Assembly: GCF_013363995.1 (NCBI RefSeq) | Contig: NZ_JABWGO010000006.1 | Location: 1 to 64,000 of the forward strand | Reading direction: 5' to 3' | Length of the DNA: 64,000 bases | Source of the DNA: Nonomuraea rhodomycinica | GTDB lineage: Bacteria > Actinomycetota > Actinomycetes > Streptosporangiales > Streptosporangiaceae | Notes under the pieces: generated by a model | The model's database searches: none | What the model was told of the DNA's origin: nothing | The model's input: only the letters and a program-made list of their open reading frames with translations | Part shown: in pieces, positions 1 through 8,862 of the stretch | Position numbering within the stretch: position 1 is the stretch's first letter | How the letters are laid out: every line of letters starts with the position of its first letter | Position numbers and translations under genes: made by a program

Positions 1-1213
<1,213 letters not shown>

Positions 1214-1243
1214 GTCCTTCTCGCGGCACCCTCACGCACCACC

Positions 1244-1277
1244 AGGGCGGCCCGTCCGGCACCGGACGGGCCGCCCT
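1244..1277. terminator. Perfect 16-bp hairpin between convergent genes
   Basis: Arms 1244-1259 and 1262-1277 are perfectly complementary (AGGGCGGCCCGTCCGG on the left), separated by only CA, so the real loop is probably 4 nt. It lies between groEL and the convergent membrane-protein gene and can serve both. There is no T-tract, as is usual in actinomycetes. Confidence 0.85.
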
Positions 1278-1293
1278 CGCGCGTCCGGCGGGG

Positions 1294-2421
1294 TCAGTCC
1301 TTGATGACGGCGTCGCGCGGGCCGCCGAAGAGCGGGTTGCGGTCGTAGCGCTGCTTCGAGACGCACAGCCAGACCTCGCCCTCGCGGACGTCCATGGCGT
1401 CCCAGACCACCCAGTCGTCGCCGACCGTGGCCAGGGGGCTCGTCCGGGCCTGAAGGTACCTCTCGCCGAGGCCGTCGGGGCCGGACATGACCATGAAGGT
1501 GACCTTCAGGCCGCGCTTGCGGATCTCCGGCATCACCTCCCCGACGGTCTTCTCGTCGACCCGGTGACCGGCGAGCGAGCCGCCCTTGGTGGTCGCCAGG
1601 CGCATCCCGACCCCGTCGACCTCCTTCAGCGGCGGCCGGTCGGGCACGAACTCGCAGGGCCCCACCGGGTCCTTCATGAGGATGGTGCTGGTGCCGCCCT
1701 CTCCGATGGTCCAGACGAACGTCTCGCCGGGCCTGAACAGCCGGGTGTCGATGCGCATCTGCCAGCCCCCGGTCTCATCCGGGATGTTCTCGGGCGTGGA
1801 GTAGAGGCCGCGGGGCACGTCCTGCACATACTGGGTGCGCGGCCGTTCGCACCTCTTTCCCAGGGGCACGTGGTCCACGATGGCCGGGACGCCGAGCTCC
1901 TCCAGCCGCCTCCTGAGCCCGTCCGCGTCACTGAAGTCGCGGACCTGGATGGTGACGACCCCGTGATCGTCCTTGGTGACGGCGTAGGAGGGCGTCGCGC
2001 CGCCGCCTCCGCCGAGCAGGCTGGGGCCGACGACGAAGCCGCCGGCCAGGGCCGCCGCGACGGCGAGCCCGGCCGCCAGCCGCCCGAGACCGCGCCGGCG
2101 CAGCGAGCGCCACGCGACCGGACGCCCCGCGCCGGGCGCCGCCGTGACCGGGTCGGCGGCGAGCGGGTCGGCCGTGAGGGGGTCCGCCGTGAGGGGGTCC
2201 GCCGTGAGCGGGTCCTCCGTGGCCGGGGCCGTGACGATGGAGGCCAGCAGCGTCCGCGCCCCCGCGCCGGACGGGTCGGCACCGGGCGCGCCGGGCTCGA
2301 CCCGGGCCAGCGCCCTCGTCAGGGCCTCGACGTCGCGGCCGCCCCGCGTCATGTCCCGCGTCAGGTCCTGGGCCGTGTCGTCGGCCATGCCGTCGCTCAT
2401 GTCCTTGGTCATGCCGTTCAC
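1294..2421 (-). CDS. Membrane protein paired with ECF sigma factor, putative anti-sigma factor
   Basis: A 375-residue single-pass protein. Residues 1-105 are cytoplasmic, with an N-terminal motif (DVEALTRAL, then GARTLLASI) and an acidic Pro/Thr repeat (about 69-92). A transmembrane helix follows near 112-136, then an exported region of about 235 residues. The GTG start overlaps the sigma-factor stop as GTGA, which implies translational coupling and a role in holding that sigma factor. The zinc anti-sigma signature HxxxCxxC is absent, so this is not a ZAS-type protein. The N-terminus resembles the 'CU044_5270-like' proteins often found beside actinobacterial sigma genes. The exported part aligns loosely with the paralogue at 53206-54099 (VVTIQVRDF against YVIEVKDLY, each followed by an amphipathic helix). 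Anti-sigma function is inferred from context only. Confidence 0.7.
   Translation of the reverse strand: MNGMTKDMSDGMADDTAQDLTRDMTRGGRDVEALTRALARVEPGAPGADPSGAGARTLLASIVTAPATEDPLTADPLTADPLTADPLAADPVTAAPGAGRPVAWRSLRRRGLGRLAAGLAVAAALAGGFVVGPSLLGGGGGATPSYAVTKDDHGVVTIQVRDFSDADGLRRRLEELGVPAIVDHVPLGKRCERPRTQYVQDVPRGLYSTPENIPDETGGWQMRIDTRLFRPGETFVWTIGEGGTSTILMKDPVGPCEFVPDRPPLKEVDGVGMRLATTKGGSLAGHRVDEKTVGEVMPEIRKRGLKVTFMVMSGPDGLGERYLQARTSPLATVGDDWVVWDAMDVREGEVWLCVSKQRYDRNPLFGGPRDAVIKD
2146..2220. repeat. Five 15-bp tandem units in the membrane-protein gene
   Basis: Five consecutive 15-bp units (2146-2160 through 2206-2220; core GAGGGGGTCCGCCGT) encode a PLTAD-type pentapeptide repeat in the cytoplasmic linker. 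The two central units are identical, pointing to recent expansion. Confidence 0.9.
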
Positions 2422-3014
2422 CGTGACCTCTCCGCCGGGACGAGCCGGCGCGTCGTCGTCAGAGGGACGTCCGCCTCCGCGAGTGCGCGGGCGAAACGCT
2501 TGCGGGCGCGGTGCAGCCGGACGCGGACGGCGTTGCGGGTCAGGCCGAGCACCGTGGCGATCTCCGCGCGGTCCAGGCCCTCCCAGGCGACCAGCGCCAG
2601 CAGCTCACGGTCGTCGCCGGGCAGGTCGCGGAACGCCCTGGCGATCGCGTCCAGCTCGACCCCGCTGTCGGGGCGCCGCCCGTACAGGTCGGCCAGCTCG
2701 GCGTCGAGCTCGACGTTGCGTTCCTGGCGGTGGCGGCCGGTCCGGCGGCGGTTGGCCAGCACCCTGCGGGCCACGCCGTACAGCCACAGCGTGGCCTGCT
2801 CGCCTTCGGGTAACTCGTCCATGCGCCGCCAGGCGACGGTGAAGGTGTCGGCCACCACGTCCGCCGCGTCCTGCGGTGAGTCGCAGCGGCGTGCGGCATA
2901 GGCCGTGATACGGCCGTATGTCTCTTTGTAGACGGCCTCGAATCTGGCCATCCGGGGGTCATCCACGGGCGGTTCCCATGACAGGCTTCCTTCGTTCTTC
3001 CGAAGTGTGGACAC
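2418..3014 (-). CDS. ECF-type RNA polymerase sigma factor (copy 1)
   Basis: A 198-residue sigma-70 family protein that would direct RNA polymerase to a small regulon. Region 2 holds the typical TFTVAWRRM and TLWLYGVARRVLANRRR segments. Region 4 carries LPGDDRELLALVAWEGL followed by a helix-turn-helix (AEIATVLGLTRNAVRVRLHRARKR). The start is the GTG at 3014, 7 nt downstream of an ACATAG element that may be its -10 box. The stop overlaps the next gene by 4 nt, so the two are one operon. It is clearly paralogous to the sigma factor at 54096-54674, sharing ETFTTAWRRL-like and WLY-VARRVLAN blocks. The signal it answers is unknown. Confidence 0.93.
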   Translation of the reverse strand: MSTLRKNEGSLSWEPPVDDPRMARFEAVYKETYGRITAYAARRCDSPQDAADVVADTFTVAWRRMDELPEGEQATLWLYGVARRVLANRRRTGRHRQERNVELDAELADLYGRRPDSGVELDAIARAFRDLPGDDRELLALVAWEGLDRAEIATVLGLTRNAVRVRLHRARKRFARALAEADVPLTTTRRLVPAERSR

Positions 3015-3020
3015 CTGCGC

Positions 3021-3047
3021 CTATGTAGGGAACACGCCGACCATTAC
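3021..3047 (-). promoter_or_regulatory. Candidate autoregulated ECF promoter of sigma copy 1
   Basis: Read on the minus strand, GTAAT (3043-3047) is followed by exactly 16 nt and then ACATAG (3026-3021), just upstream of the sigma start. The same GNAAY-N16-ACAT layout occurs at both promoters of the second sigma locus. It is assigned by eye and comparison only. Confidence 0.5.
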
Positions 3048-3070
3048 CGGGTGGCGGAGAGAAATCCGTC

Positions 3071-3104
3071 TTCCTGGAGGCCTGCCTGTGGAAGGCCCCA
3101 GGAA
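3071..3104 (-). terminator. Hairpin downstream of PEBP gene
   Basis: A 12-bp stem with one bulged A (TTCCTGG-A-GGCCT paired with AGGCC-CCAGGAA) and a 9-nt loop sits between the PEBP stop and the sigma promoter. It would stop PEBP transcripts before the sigma operon. Confidence 0.6.
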
Positions 3105-3123
3105 CGACGGCGGGTGGGGGGCG

Positions 3124-3654
3124 TCAGACGCCGTAGTGCGGGACGATGTGGCCGCGTGCGAGCGTGTTGGCGGTGATGTTGAAGCCGACGACGGCCGGGC
3201 TGGCGTCGGTGTCGACGCCCAGGCTGTCCACACCCAGCGCGTGCACCGTGTACACGTAGCGGTGCGGGTCGCCGGGCGGGGGAGCGGCGCCGCCGTACTC
3301 CTTGGTGCCGTAGTCGTTGCGGGCGTGCTTGGCTCCCTGCGGCAGGCCCTTGAACTCGGGGCCCGTGCCGGCGCCCGTGGGCAGCTCCGTGACCGAGGCC
3401 GGGATGTCGTACAGCACCCAGTGCCAGAATCCGCTGCCCGTCGGCGCGTCGGGGTCGTAGCAGGTGACGGCGTAGCTGCGGGTCTCGGCCGGTGCCCCCG
3501 ACCAGCTCAGCGCGGGCGACAGGTTCTGGCCGGTCATGCCCCAGTCGTTGAAGACGTGGAGGTCTCCCAGCCTCTCGCCGTCAGTGATGTCGTCGCTGCG
3601 CACCTGGAGCGCCGGGACCGACGGCAGGTGTTCGTGCGGCAGAGGTGCGGGCAC
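3124..3654 (-). CDS. YbhB/YbcL-type PEBP-family protein
   Basis: A 176-residue member of the phosphatidylethanolamine-binding / Raf-kinase-inhibitor-like family. Recognisable blocks are GQNLSPALSW, the ligand-pocket motif CYDPDAPTGSGFWHWVLYDI split around DPDAP and FWHW, and GAKHARNDYG with the family's YGGAAPPPGDPHRY. No signal peptide is visible, so it should be cytosolic. The GTG start is supported by AAGGAGG six bases upstream. Bacterial members have no firmly established substrate, and neighbours give no clue; the gene appears to be a single transcription unit ended by the hairpin at 3071-3104. Confidence 0.92.
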   Translation of the reverse strand: MPAPLPHEHLPSVPALQVRSDDITDGERLGDLHVFNDWGMTGQNLSPALSWSGAPAETRSYAVTCYDPDAPTGSGFWHWVLYDIPASVTELPTGAGTGPEFKGLPQGAKHARNDYGTKEYGGAAPPPGDPHRYVYTVHALGVDSLGVDTDASPAVVGFNITANTLARGHIVPHYGV

Positions 3655-3742
3655 GGTGTCCTCCTTGCGTGGCGGCTGGAGAGGTCTTTCCCGCCATCCT
3701 AGAAGCGATCGATCATCTCTGACGGGTACGCCCCCGGCCGGG

Positions 3743-4951
3743 TCAGGTCGTGGCGCGGTCCACCAGTTCCTGCACGCGCTCGGGCGAGTAGATGCCGTCG
3801 ACCAGGAGCTGGGCCAGGCCGAGCACGCCCGCGTGCGGGTCGAGGTCGCTGCGGACGATCTGCAGGTTGCGCGTGGCCAGCGGCAGCGACCGGCGGTAGA
3901 CGATCTCGCGGATGCCGGCGAACAGCAGCTCGTCGGTGTGGGCGAGCTGGCCGCAGACCGCGATGACGCGCGGGTTGAACAGGTTGACCATGTCGGCGAT
4001 GGCGCCGCCGAGGATGCGCGCCGCGCGCCGGGCGAGCCGTACGGCGACCGGGTCGCCGGCGCGGATCAGGCGGACGGCGTCGTCCACCGTGGCGACCTCG
4101 CGGCCCTGCTCGCGCAGGTCGCGCACCAGGGCCCAGCCGCCGGCGTACGCCTCCAGGCAGCCGGTGTTGCCGCACCGGCACGCGGGCGGCTCGGTCACGT
4201 CGGGCACCGTGACGTGGATGTGCCCCACGTCGCCGGCCGCGCCGTCGGCGCCCCGGTGGACCTGGCCGCCGGCGATGAGGCCGGTGCCGACCCCCGTGCC
4301 GACCTTGACCATGAGGAGGTGCGGGACGTCCGGGTAGCGCAGGCGCTGCTCGCCGTAGGCCATCGCGTTGACGTCCTTGTCGACGAGCACGGGGCACGTG
4401 TACTGCCCGGCGAACCAGCCGCGGATGTCGAAGCGGTCCCAGCCCGTCATGATCGGCGGGCTGATCACCCGGCCGGAGGCGAAGTCGACCGGGCCCGGCA
4501 CGTCGAGCCCGATGCCGAGCACCGCCTCCGGGGGGCGGCGGATGTCGTGCAGGATCTCGGCGAAGAGCTTCTCCACGATCGTGAGGATGCTCTGGGGGCC
4601 CGCGGTGACGTCGGCCTTGGCCTCGCGCTCGTTGCGGACGTGCCCGCCGAGGTCGCACACCGCGGCCCTCAGCGCGGTGGCCCCGATGTCGGCGACGAGC
4701 AGCACCCCGCGGGCGCGGTTGACCACGAACTGGCCGGCCGGGCGGCCGCGGGTGCGCGCCTCCTCCGGGCCCGGCACCAGCAGGCCGGCGGCGAGCAGCC
4801 CGTCGAGCCGCTGGTTGACCGTGGTGCGGGAGAGCCCGGTCAGACGTGCCACGTCCGACTTGGTCAGCCCGTCGGGCACGTCCCGGAACAGGCTGAGGAT
4901 CTCTCCGCTGCTCACCCCCATCCTCGGCGTGGTGGGGCCTGTCGTCGTCAT
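3743..4951 (-). CDS. ROK-family transcriptional regulator of the sugar operon
   Basis: A 402-residue repressor of the ROK type. An N-terminal winged helix-turn-helix (about 20-65, with KSDVARLTGLSRTTVNQRL) precedes a sugar-kinase-like domain. That domain has a DIGATALRAAV phosphate-loop, the VGTGVGTGLIAGG motif, and the zinc signature CRCGNTGCLE (about 257-266) preceded by GDVGHIHV. All hallmark residues are intact, so it probably senses a sugar or sugar phosphate. It is divergent from the ABC operon starting at 5084, with two inverted repeats in the 132-bp gap, one covering its own start codon. That arrangement argues for autoregulation and control of the operon. Confidence 0.92.
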   Translation of the reverse strand: MTTTGPTTPRMGVSSGEILSLFRDVPDGLTKSDVARLTGLSRTTVNQRLDGLLAAGLLVPGPEEARTRGRPAGQFVVNRARGVLLVADIGATALRAAVCDLGGHVRNEREAKADVTAGPQSILTIVEKLFAEILHDIRRPPEAVLGIGLDVPGPVDFASGRVISPPIMTGWDRFDIRGWFAGQYTCPVLVDKDVNAMAYGEQRLRYPDVPHLLMVKVGTGVGTGLIAGGQVHRGADGAAGDVGHIHVTVPDVTEPPACRCGNTGCLEAYAGGWALVRDLREQGREVATVDDAVRLIRAGDPVAVRLARRAARILGGAIADMVNLFNPRVIAVCGQLAHTDELLFAGIREIVYRRSLPLATRNLQIVRSDLDPHAGVLGLAQLLVDGIYSPERVQELVDRATT

Positions 4952-4972
4952 AGCACCACTGTAGCTATGACG
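4946..4972. promoter_or_regulatory. 9-bp inverted repeat over the ROK start codon
   Basis: CGTCATAGC (4946-4954) and GCTATGACG (4964-4972) are perfect inverted copies with a 9-nt spacer, and the left arm contains the ROK ATG. A bound repressor here would block its own expression. Confidence 0.6.
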
Positions 4973-4996
4973 GTGACTGCTCGTAAGTCAAGCATG

Positions 4997-5017
4997 TTTC
5001 GACAGAAAAAGTCGAAA
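4997..5017. promoter_or_regulatory. Second operator-like dyad before the sugar operon
   Basis: TTTCGAC (4997-5003) and GTCGAAA (5011-5017) form a perfect 7-bp inverted repeat with an A-rich 7-nt spacer, 67 bp before the lipoprotein start. The sequence differs from the dyad at 4946-4972, so a second regulator is possible. Confidence 0.5.
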
Positions 5018-5083
5018 GAAGGGTTGCCAGGCGTTAGAAGGTCGGTTTACGGTCGGGACATCTACGCGGGAAAGGGACAACCG

Positions 5084-6142
5084 ATGTATGCCAACGCCAG
5101 AGGCCGCCGGGTGGCGGCAGTCGGTGCGATCGCGGCAGCCGGCGCGCTCGCACTCGGATCGTGTGGCTCCGGCGGGTCCACCGAGGCGGCGGCCGCGAAC
5201 GGCGCGCAGGCCGCGGGCCGCGCCCCCCAGAACTACGCGGCGGTCATCAAGGGCCTGGACAACCCGTTCTTCCAGACCATGAAGCAGGGCATCGACGACC
5301 AGGCCAAAACCTCCGGGGCGACCGTCACCGTGCAGGCGGCCAACTCGATCACCGACACCACCGGGCAGGCGGACAAGCTCAACGGCCTGGCCGGCCAGGA
5401 CTTCTCCTGCTACATCGTCAACCCGATCTCCGGCACGAACCTCATCCAGGGCCTCGCCAAGCTCTCCATGATGAACAAGCCCGTCGTCAACATCGACAGT
5501 CCCGTCGACCCGACCGCGGCCAAGAGCGCGAACGTCAAGCTCGCCACGTACGTCGGCACCGACAACCGCGAGGCCGGCAAGATGGCCGGGCAGCGGATGA
5601 CCACGGTGCTGCCCTCAGGCGGCGACGTCGCGGCCATCGGCGGCATCGCCGGCGACGTCACCAGCGGCGCCCGGATCGAGGGCTTCACCCAGGGCGTCGG
5701 CAAGAACGTCAAGGTCGTCCAGACCGTCGCCGCCGACTGGGACCGCCAGACCGCGCTCACCGCCGCCACCAACGTGCTGCGGGCCCACCCGAACCTGGCC
5801 GGCTTCTTCGTCGCCAACGACGACATGGGGCTCGGCGTGGCCCGCGCCGTCGCCGACGCCGGCAAGACCGGCAAGGTCAAGGTCATCAGCGTGGACGGCA
5901 TCAAGGACGCCCTGCAGGCGGTCAAGGCCGGCACGCTGGAGGCCACCGTCGCGCAGTACCCGTACACCATCGGCCAGATGGGCGTCGAGGCATGCCAGGC
6001 CGCGACGAGCGGCAAGACGCTGCCCGCCAGCGTCGCCGCCCCGGTGGAGCTGGTCACCAAGGACACCGCCGACAAGGCGCTCGCCTCCACGCCCAAGCCG
6101 TTCGGCCCGTACCAGGACCCGTACAAGACGCTCACCAAGTAG
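5084..6142 (+). CDS. Sugar ABC transporter substrate-binding lipoprotein
   Basis: A 352-residue type I periplasmic-binding protein of the ribose/fructose class. The start ATG at 5084 follows a purine-rich AAAGGGA, and gives a signal peptide ending in the lipobox L24-G-S-C27, so it should be lipid-anchored outside the membrane. Two lobes are recognisable: YAAVIKGLDNPFFQTMKQG opens the first, and NLAGFFVANDDMGLGVARAV with VISVDGIKDALQAVKAG marks the second. It heads an operon with a permease, one ATPase, an epimerase and a kinase, which resembles rhizobial frcBCAK (fructose/mannose/ribose uptake). The actual sugar cannot be read from sequence. Confidence 0.93.
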   Translation: MYANARGRRVAAVGAIAAAGALALGSCGSGGSTEAAAANGAQAAGRAPQNYAAVIKGLDNPFFQTMKQGIDDQAKTSGATVTVQAANSITDTTGQADKLNGLAGQDFSCYIVNPISGTNLIQGLAKLSMMNKPVVNIDSPVDPTAAKSANVKLATYVGTDNREAGKMAGQRMTTVLPSGGDVAAIGGIAGDVTSGARIEGFTQGVGKNVKVVQTVAADWDRQTALTAATNVLRAHPNLAGFFVANDDMGLGVARAVADAGKTGKVKVISVDGIKDALQAVKAGTLEATVAQYPYTIGQMGVEACQAATSGKTLPASVAAPVELVTKDTADKALASTPKPFGPYQDPYKTLTK

Positions 6143-6178
6143 CCCCGACCGCGACGCACCCGCGGAGGAGAGACCTCC

Positions 6179-7156
6179 ATGACCAACACCACCACACTGC
6201 GGGCCAGTGGCGGACCGAACTGGTCCCACCGGCTGAAGGACGCCGGGTTCTGGGCGGAATGGGCCGCCCTCGTCGGCCTGATCGTCCTGGTGATCGTCTT
6301 CCAGACGCTCAACCCGACCTTCCTCAGCCCCGGCAACATCGCCTCGATGCTGGTGGCGGCGGCCATCCTCATCATCCTGGCGGTGGGGCAGACGTTCGTG
6401 ATCGCCACCGCGGGCATCGACCTGTCCATCGCCTCGGTGATGACGCTCGGCGCGGTCGTCTTCGGCCAGATGTACGAGGGCGGGCACGGGCTCGGCGTGG
6501 CCTCGCTGATGGCTGTCGTGTCGGCCGGGGTGGCCGGGGCCGTCAACGGCGTCATCGTCGCCCGCGGCAGGATCACGGACTTCATCGTGACCCTCGGCAT
6601 GCTGTCGGCGGCCTCGGGGCTCGCCCTGATCCTGTCCGACGGCAAGCCGGTGACCGTCATCGACCCGCTGCTCCTGCGCCTGTCGACCAGCGGGATCGGG
6701 ATCTTCGGCTGGTCGTTCGTCATCGCGATCGTGGTGGCCGTGGTGGCGCACGTGGTGCTCTTCCACACCCGCTTCGGCACCCACCTGCTGGCCACCGGCG
6801 GCTCGCCCGAGTCGGCGACGGCCATGGGCATCAGCACGGCCCGCATCAAGATCGCCGTCTACCTGATCAGCGGCCTGCTCGCCGGGATCGGCGCGATCCT
6901 GCTGGTCGGCCGGATCGGCGCGGCCGAGCCCGCGGCGAACACCGCCTTCCTGCTCAACTCGGTGGCCGCGGTGGTGCTCGGCGGCGTCAGCCTGTTCGGC
7001 GGCCGGGGCACCATCGTCGGCCCCTTCTTCGGCGCCCTGCTGCTGATCGCCCTGGTCAACGGGCTCACCCTGCTCGGCGTCTCGCAGTTCTACCAGCCGC
7101 TCGCCGTCGGCATCGTCGTGGTGCTGGCCGCGCTCCTCATGAGGTTCCAGAAATGA
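6179..7156 (+). CDS. Sugar ABC transporter permease (RbsC/FrcC-like)
   Basis: A 325-residue multi-span inner-membrane protein of the BPD_transp_2 family; about eight to ten hydrophobic segments are visible. The family signature ATAGIDLSIASVMTLGAVVFG is split here as TAGIDLSIASV, and GGVSLFGGRGT near the C-terminus is the usual ATPase-contact region. The ATG follows GGAGGAGA. It lies 36 nt after the binding protein and overlaps the ATPase gene by ATGA, so these subunits are co-translated. Confidence 0.95.
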   Translation: MTNTTTLRASGGPNWSHRLKDAGFWAEWAALVGLIVLVIVFQTLNPTFLSPGNIASMLVAAAILIILAVGQTFVIATAGIDLSIASVMTLGAVVFGQMYEGGHGLGVASLMAVVSAGVAGAVNGVIVARGRITDFIVTLGMLSAASGLALILSDGKPVTVIDPLLLRLSTSGIGIFGWSFVIAIVVAVVAHVVLFHTRFGTHLLATGGSPESATAMGISTARIKIAVYLISGLLAGIGAILLVGRIGAAEPAANTAFLLNSVAAVVLGGVSLFGGRGTIVGPFFGALLLIALVNGLTLLGVSQFYQPLAVGIVVVLAALLMRFQK

Positions 7157-7941
7157 CCGAACAGCCGCAGGTCGCGGAGCAGACCGGGCAGCCGTCGGGC
7201 GACGTGCTGCTGTCGTGCGACGACGTGTCCCTGTCCTTCGGAAACGTCCGGGCCCTCGTCGACGTCTCGCTGACGCTGCGGCCCGGCGAGATCACCGCCC
7301 TCGTCGGCGACAACGGCGCGGGCAAGTCGACGCTGGTCCGCTGCATCTCCGGCATCCACCGGCCGGACAGCGGCACCATCACCTTCGACGGCAGGCGGAC
7401 CGACTTCCACTCGCCGGAGGACGCCCGCGAGGCGGGGATCGAGACCGTCCACCAGAACCTGGCCCTCGTCGAGGACCTCACGGTGTGGCAGAACCTCTTC
7501 CTCAACCGCGAGATCGTCCGCCGGCTGGGCCCCGTCGGGCTGCTCGACCGCCGGGCCATGCAGTCCCGGGCCCGCGAGATGGTCTCCGCGCTGGCCGTCA
7601 ACGTGCCGGCCGTGGGCTCGCGCGTGCGGCGGCTGTCCGGCGGCCAGCGTCAGGCGGTCGCCATCTGCCGGGCCGCGGGGTTCAGCTCCAAGCTCGTCAT
7701 CATGGACGAGCCCACGGCGGCGCTCGGCGTCCAGGAGACGGCCCGCGTCGAGGAGCTCGTCTTCCGGCTGCGCGACGAGGGCCACGCCGTACTGATCATC
7801 AGCCACAACTTCGCCCAGGTCATGCGGCTCAGCCAGCAGGTGTGGGTGATGCGCGCGGGCCGCTGCGTCGGCGGCCGGCGCACCGCCGAGACCACCGGCG
7901 AGGAGATCGTCGGCCTGGTCACCGGCGCGATCGGCTCCTGA
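7153..7941 (+). CDS. Sugar ABC transporter ATP-binding protein, single domain
   Basis: A 262-residue ATPase with Walker A GDNGAGKST (52-60), signature LSGGQ (161-165), Walker B LVIMDEP (181-187) and the switch His at 218. Ribose-type transporters usually use a fused two-domain RbsA, whereas this protein has only one domain and must dimerise, as FrcA does. Its ATG overlaps the permease stop by 4 nt. Sequence and gene order together support an Frc-type importer, but the sugar is not determined. Confidence 0.95.
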   Translation: MTEQPQVAEQTGQPSGDVLLSCDDVSLSFGNVRALVDVSLTLRPGEITALVGDNGAGKSTLVRCISGIHRPDSGTITFDGRRTDFHSPEDAREAGIETVHQNLALVEDLTVWQNLFLNREIVRRLGPVGLLDRRAMQSRAREMVSALAVNVPAVGSRVRRLSGGQRQAVAICRAAGFSSKLVIMDEPTAALGVQETARVEELVFRLRDEGHAVLIISHNFAQVMRLSQQVWVMRAGRCVGGRRTAETTGEEIVGLVTGAIGS

Positions 7942-7980
7942 CCGCCCCACAACGATCCACAGGAAAGAAGGCACGTTCCC

Positions 7981-8862
7981 ATGGCCACCGACAACCCGGC
8001 CAACCCGATCGGGGTGCACGCCCTGGTATGGGTGGGCGACACGAGTCCCGCCTCGCTGGAGCAGGCGATCGGCAAGACGAAGGCCGCCGGGTTCGACCTG
8101 CTGGAGATCTCTCTGCACGATTCGGCGAACCTCGACGTCGCGGCGGCCCGCGACGCGCTCACCTCCGCCGGTCTGGGCGTGGCCTGCTCGCGCGGCCTCG
8201 CCTTCGACGCCGACGTCTCCAGCGAGGACCTCGCCGTGGTCGAACGCGGAGAGAAGCTCCTGCACGACTCCCTGGCCGTCACGCGCGGCCTGGGCGGCAC
8301 CCACTTCACCGGCGCCCTCTACAGCGCGCTCGGCAAGTACGGCCATCCGCTCACCGAGGGCGGCCGCCGCAACGTGGTGACCGTGCTGCGCCGCCTGGCC
8401 CAGGAGGCCGCCGGCGAGGGCATGACGCTCGGGCTGGAGATCTGCAACCGGTACGAGACCAACGTGGTCAACACCGCCCGCGACGCGCTCCGCCTCGCCG
8501 ACGACATCGGCGAGGACAACGTGCTCATCCACCTCGACACGTACCACATGAACATCGAGGAGGAGGATCTCGTCCGGCCCGTGCACGAGGTCGGGGACCG
8601 GCTAGGTTACGTCCATGTGGGTGAGAACCATCGCGGCTACCTCGGATCAGGGCACATCGACTTCACCGCGTTCTTCCACGCGCTCGGCGACATCGGCTAC
8701 CGAGGGCCGATCACGTTCGAGTCGTTCTCCTCGGCGGTCGTGATGCGGGGCCTGTCCAACGACCTGGCCATCTGGCGCAACCTGTGGAGCGACGGCGAGG
8801 ACCTGGCCCGCCACGCCCGCGCGTTCATCGCCGGCCAGCTCCACGCGAGCCGCGCCCGATGA
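7981..8862 (+). CDS. Sugar epimerase/isomerase, D-tagatose 3-epimerase-like TIM barrel
   Basis: A 293-residue TIM-barrel protein of the AP-endonuclease-2 superfamily. The metal and catalytic set of ketose 3-epimerases can be placed: E153 in LEICNRYETN, D186 and H189 in HLDTYHMN, H212 in YVHVGEN, and E247 in ITFESFSS. The NRYE context is typical of the D-tagatose/D-allulose 3-epimerase group. It follows the ATPase by 39 nt and overlaps the kinase gene by ATGA, so it likely interconverts the imported ketose before phosphorylation. Other sugar phosphate or inositol isomerases share the fold, so the substrate stays open. Confidence 0.85.
   Translation: MATDNPANPIGVHALVWVGDTSPASLEQAIGKTKAAGFDLLEISLHDSANLDVAAARDALTSAGLGVACSRGLAFDADVSSEDLAVVERGEKLLHDSLAVTRGLGGTHFTGALYSALGKYGHPLTEGGRRNVVTVLRRLAQEAAGEGMTLGLEICNRYETNVVNTARDALRLADDIGEDNVLIHLDTYHMNIEEEDLVRPVHEVGDRLGYVHVGENHRGYLGSGHIDFTAFFHALGDIGYRGPITFESFSSAVVMRGLSNDLAIWRNLWSDGEDLARHARAFIAGQLHASRAR

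Noticed and set aside
3536..5083. Long plus-strand open frame running into the sugar-binding lipoprotein gene
   Set aside because: It is antisense to the ROK and PEBP genes and exists only because stop codons are rare at this GC; the lipoprotein signal peptide starts at 5084.
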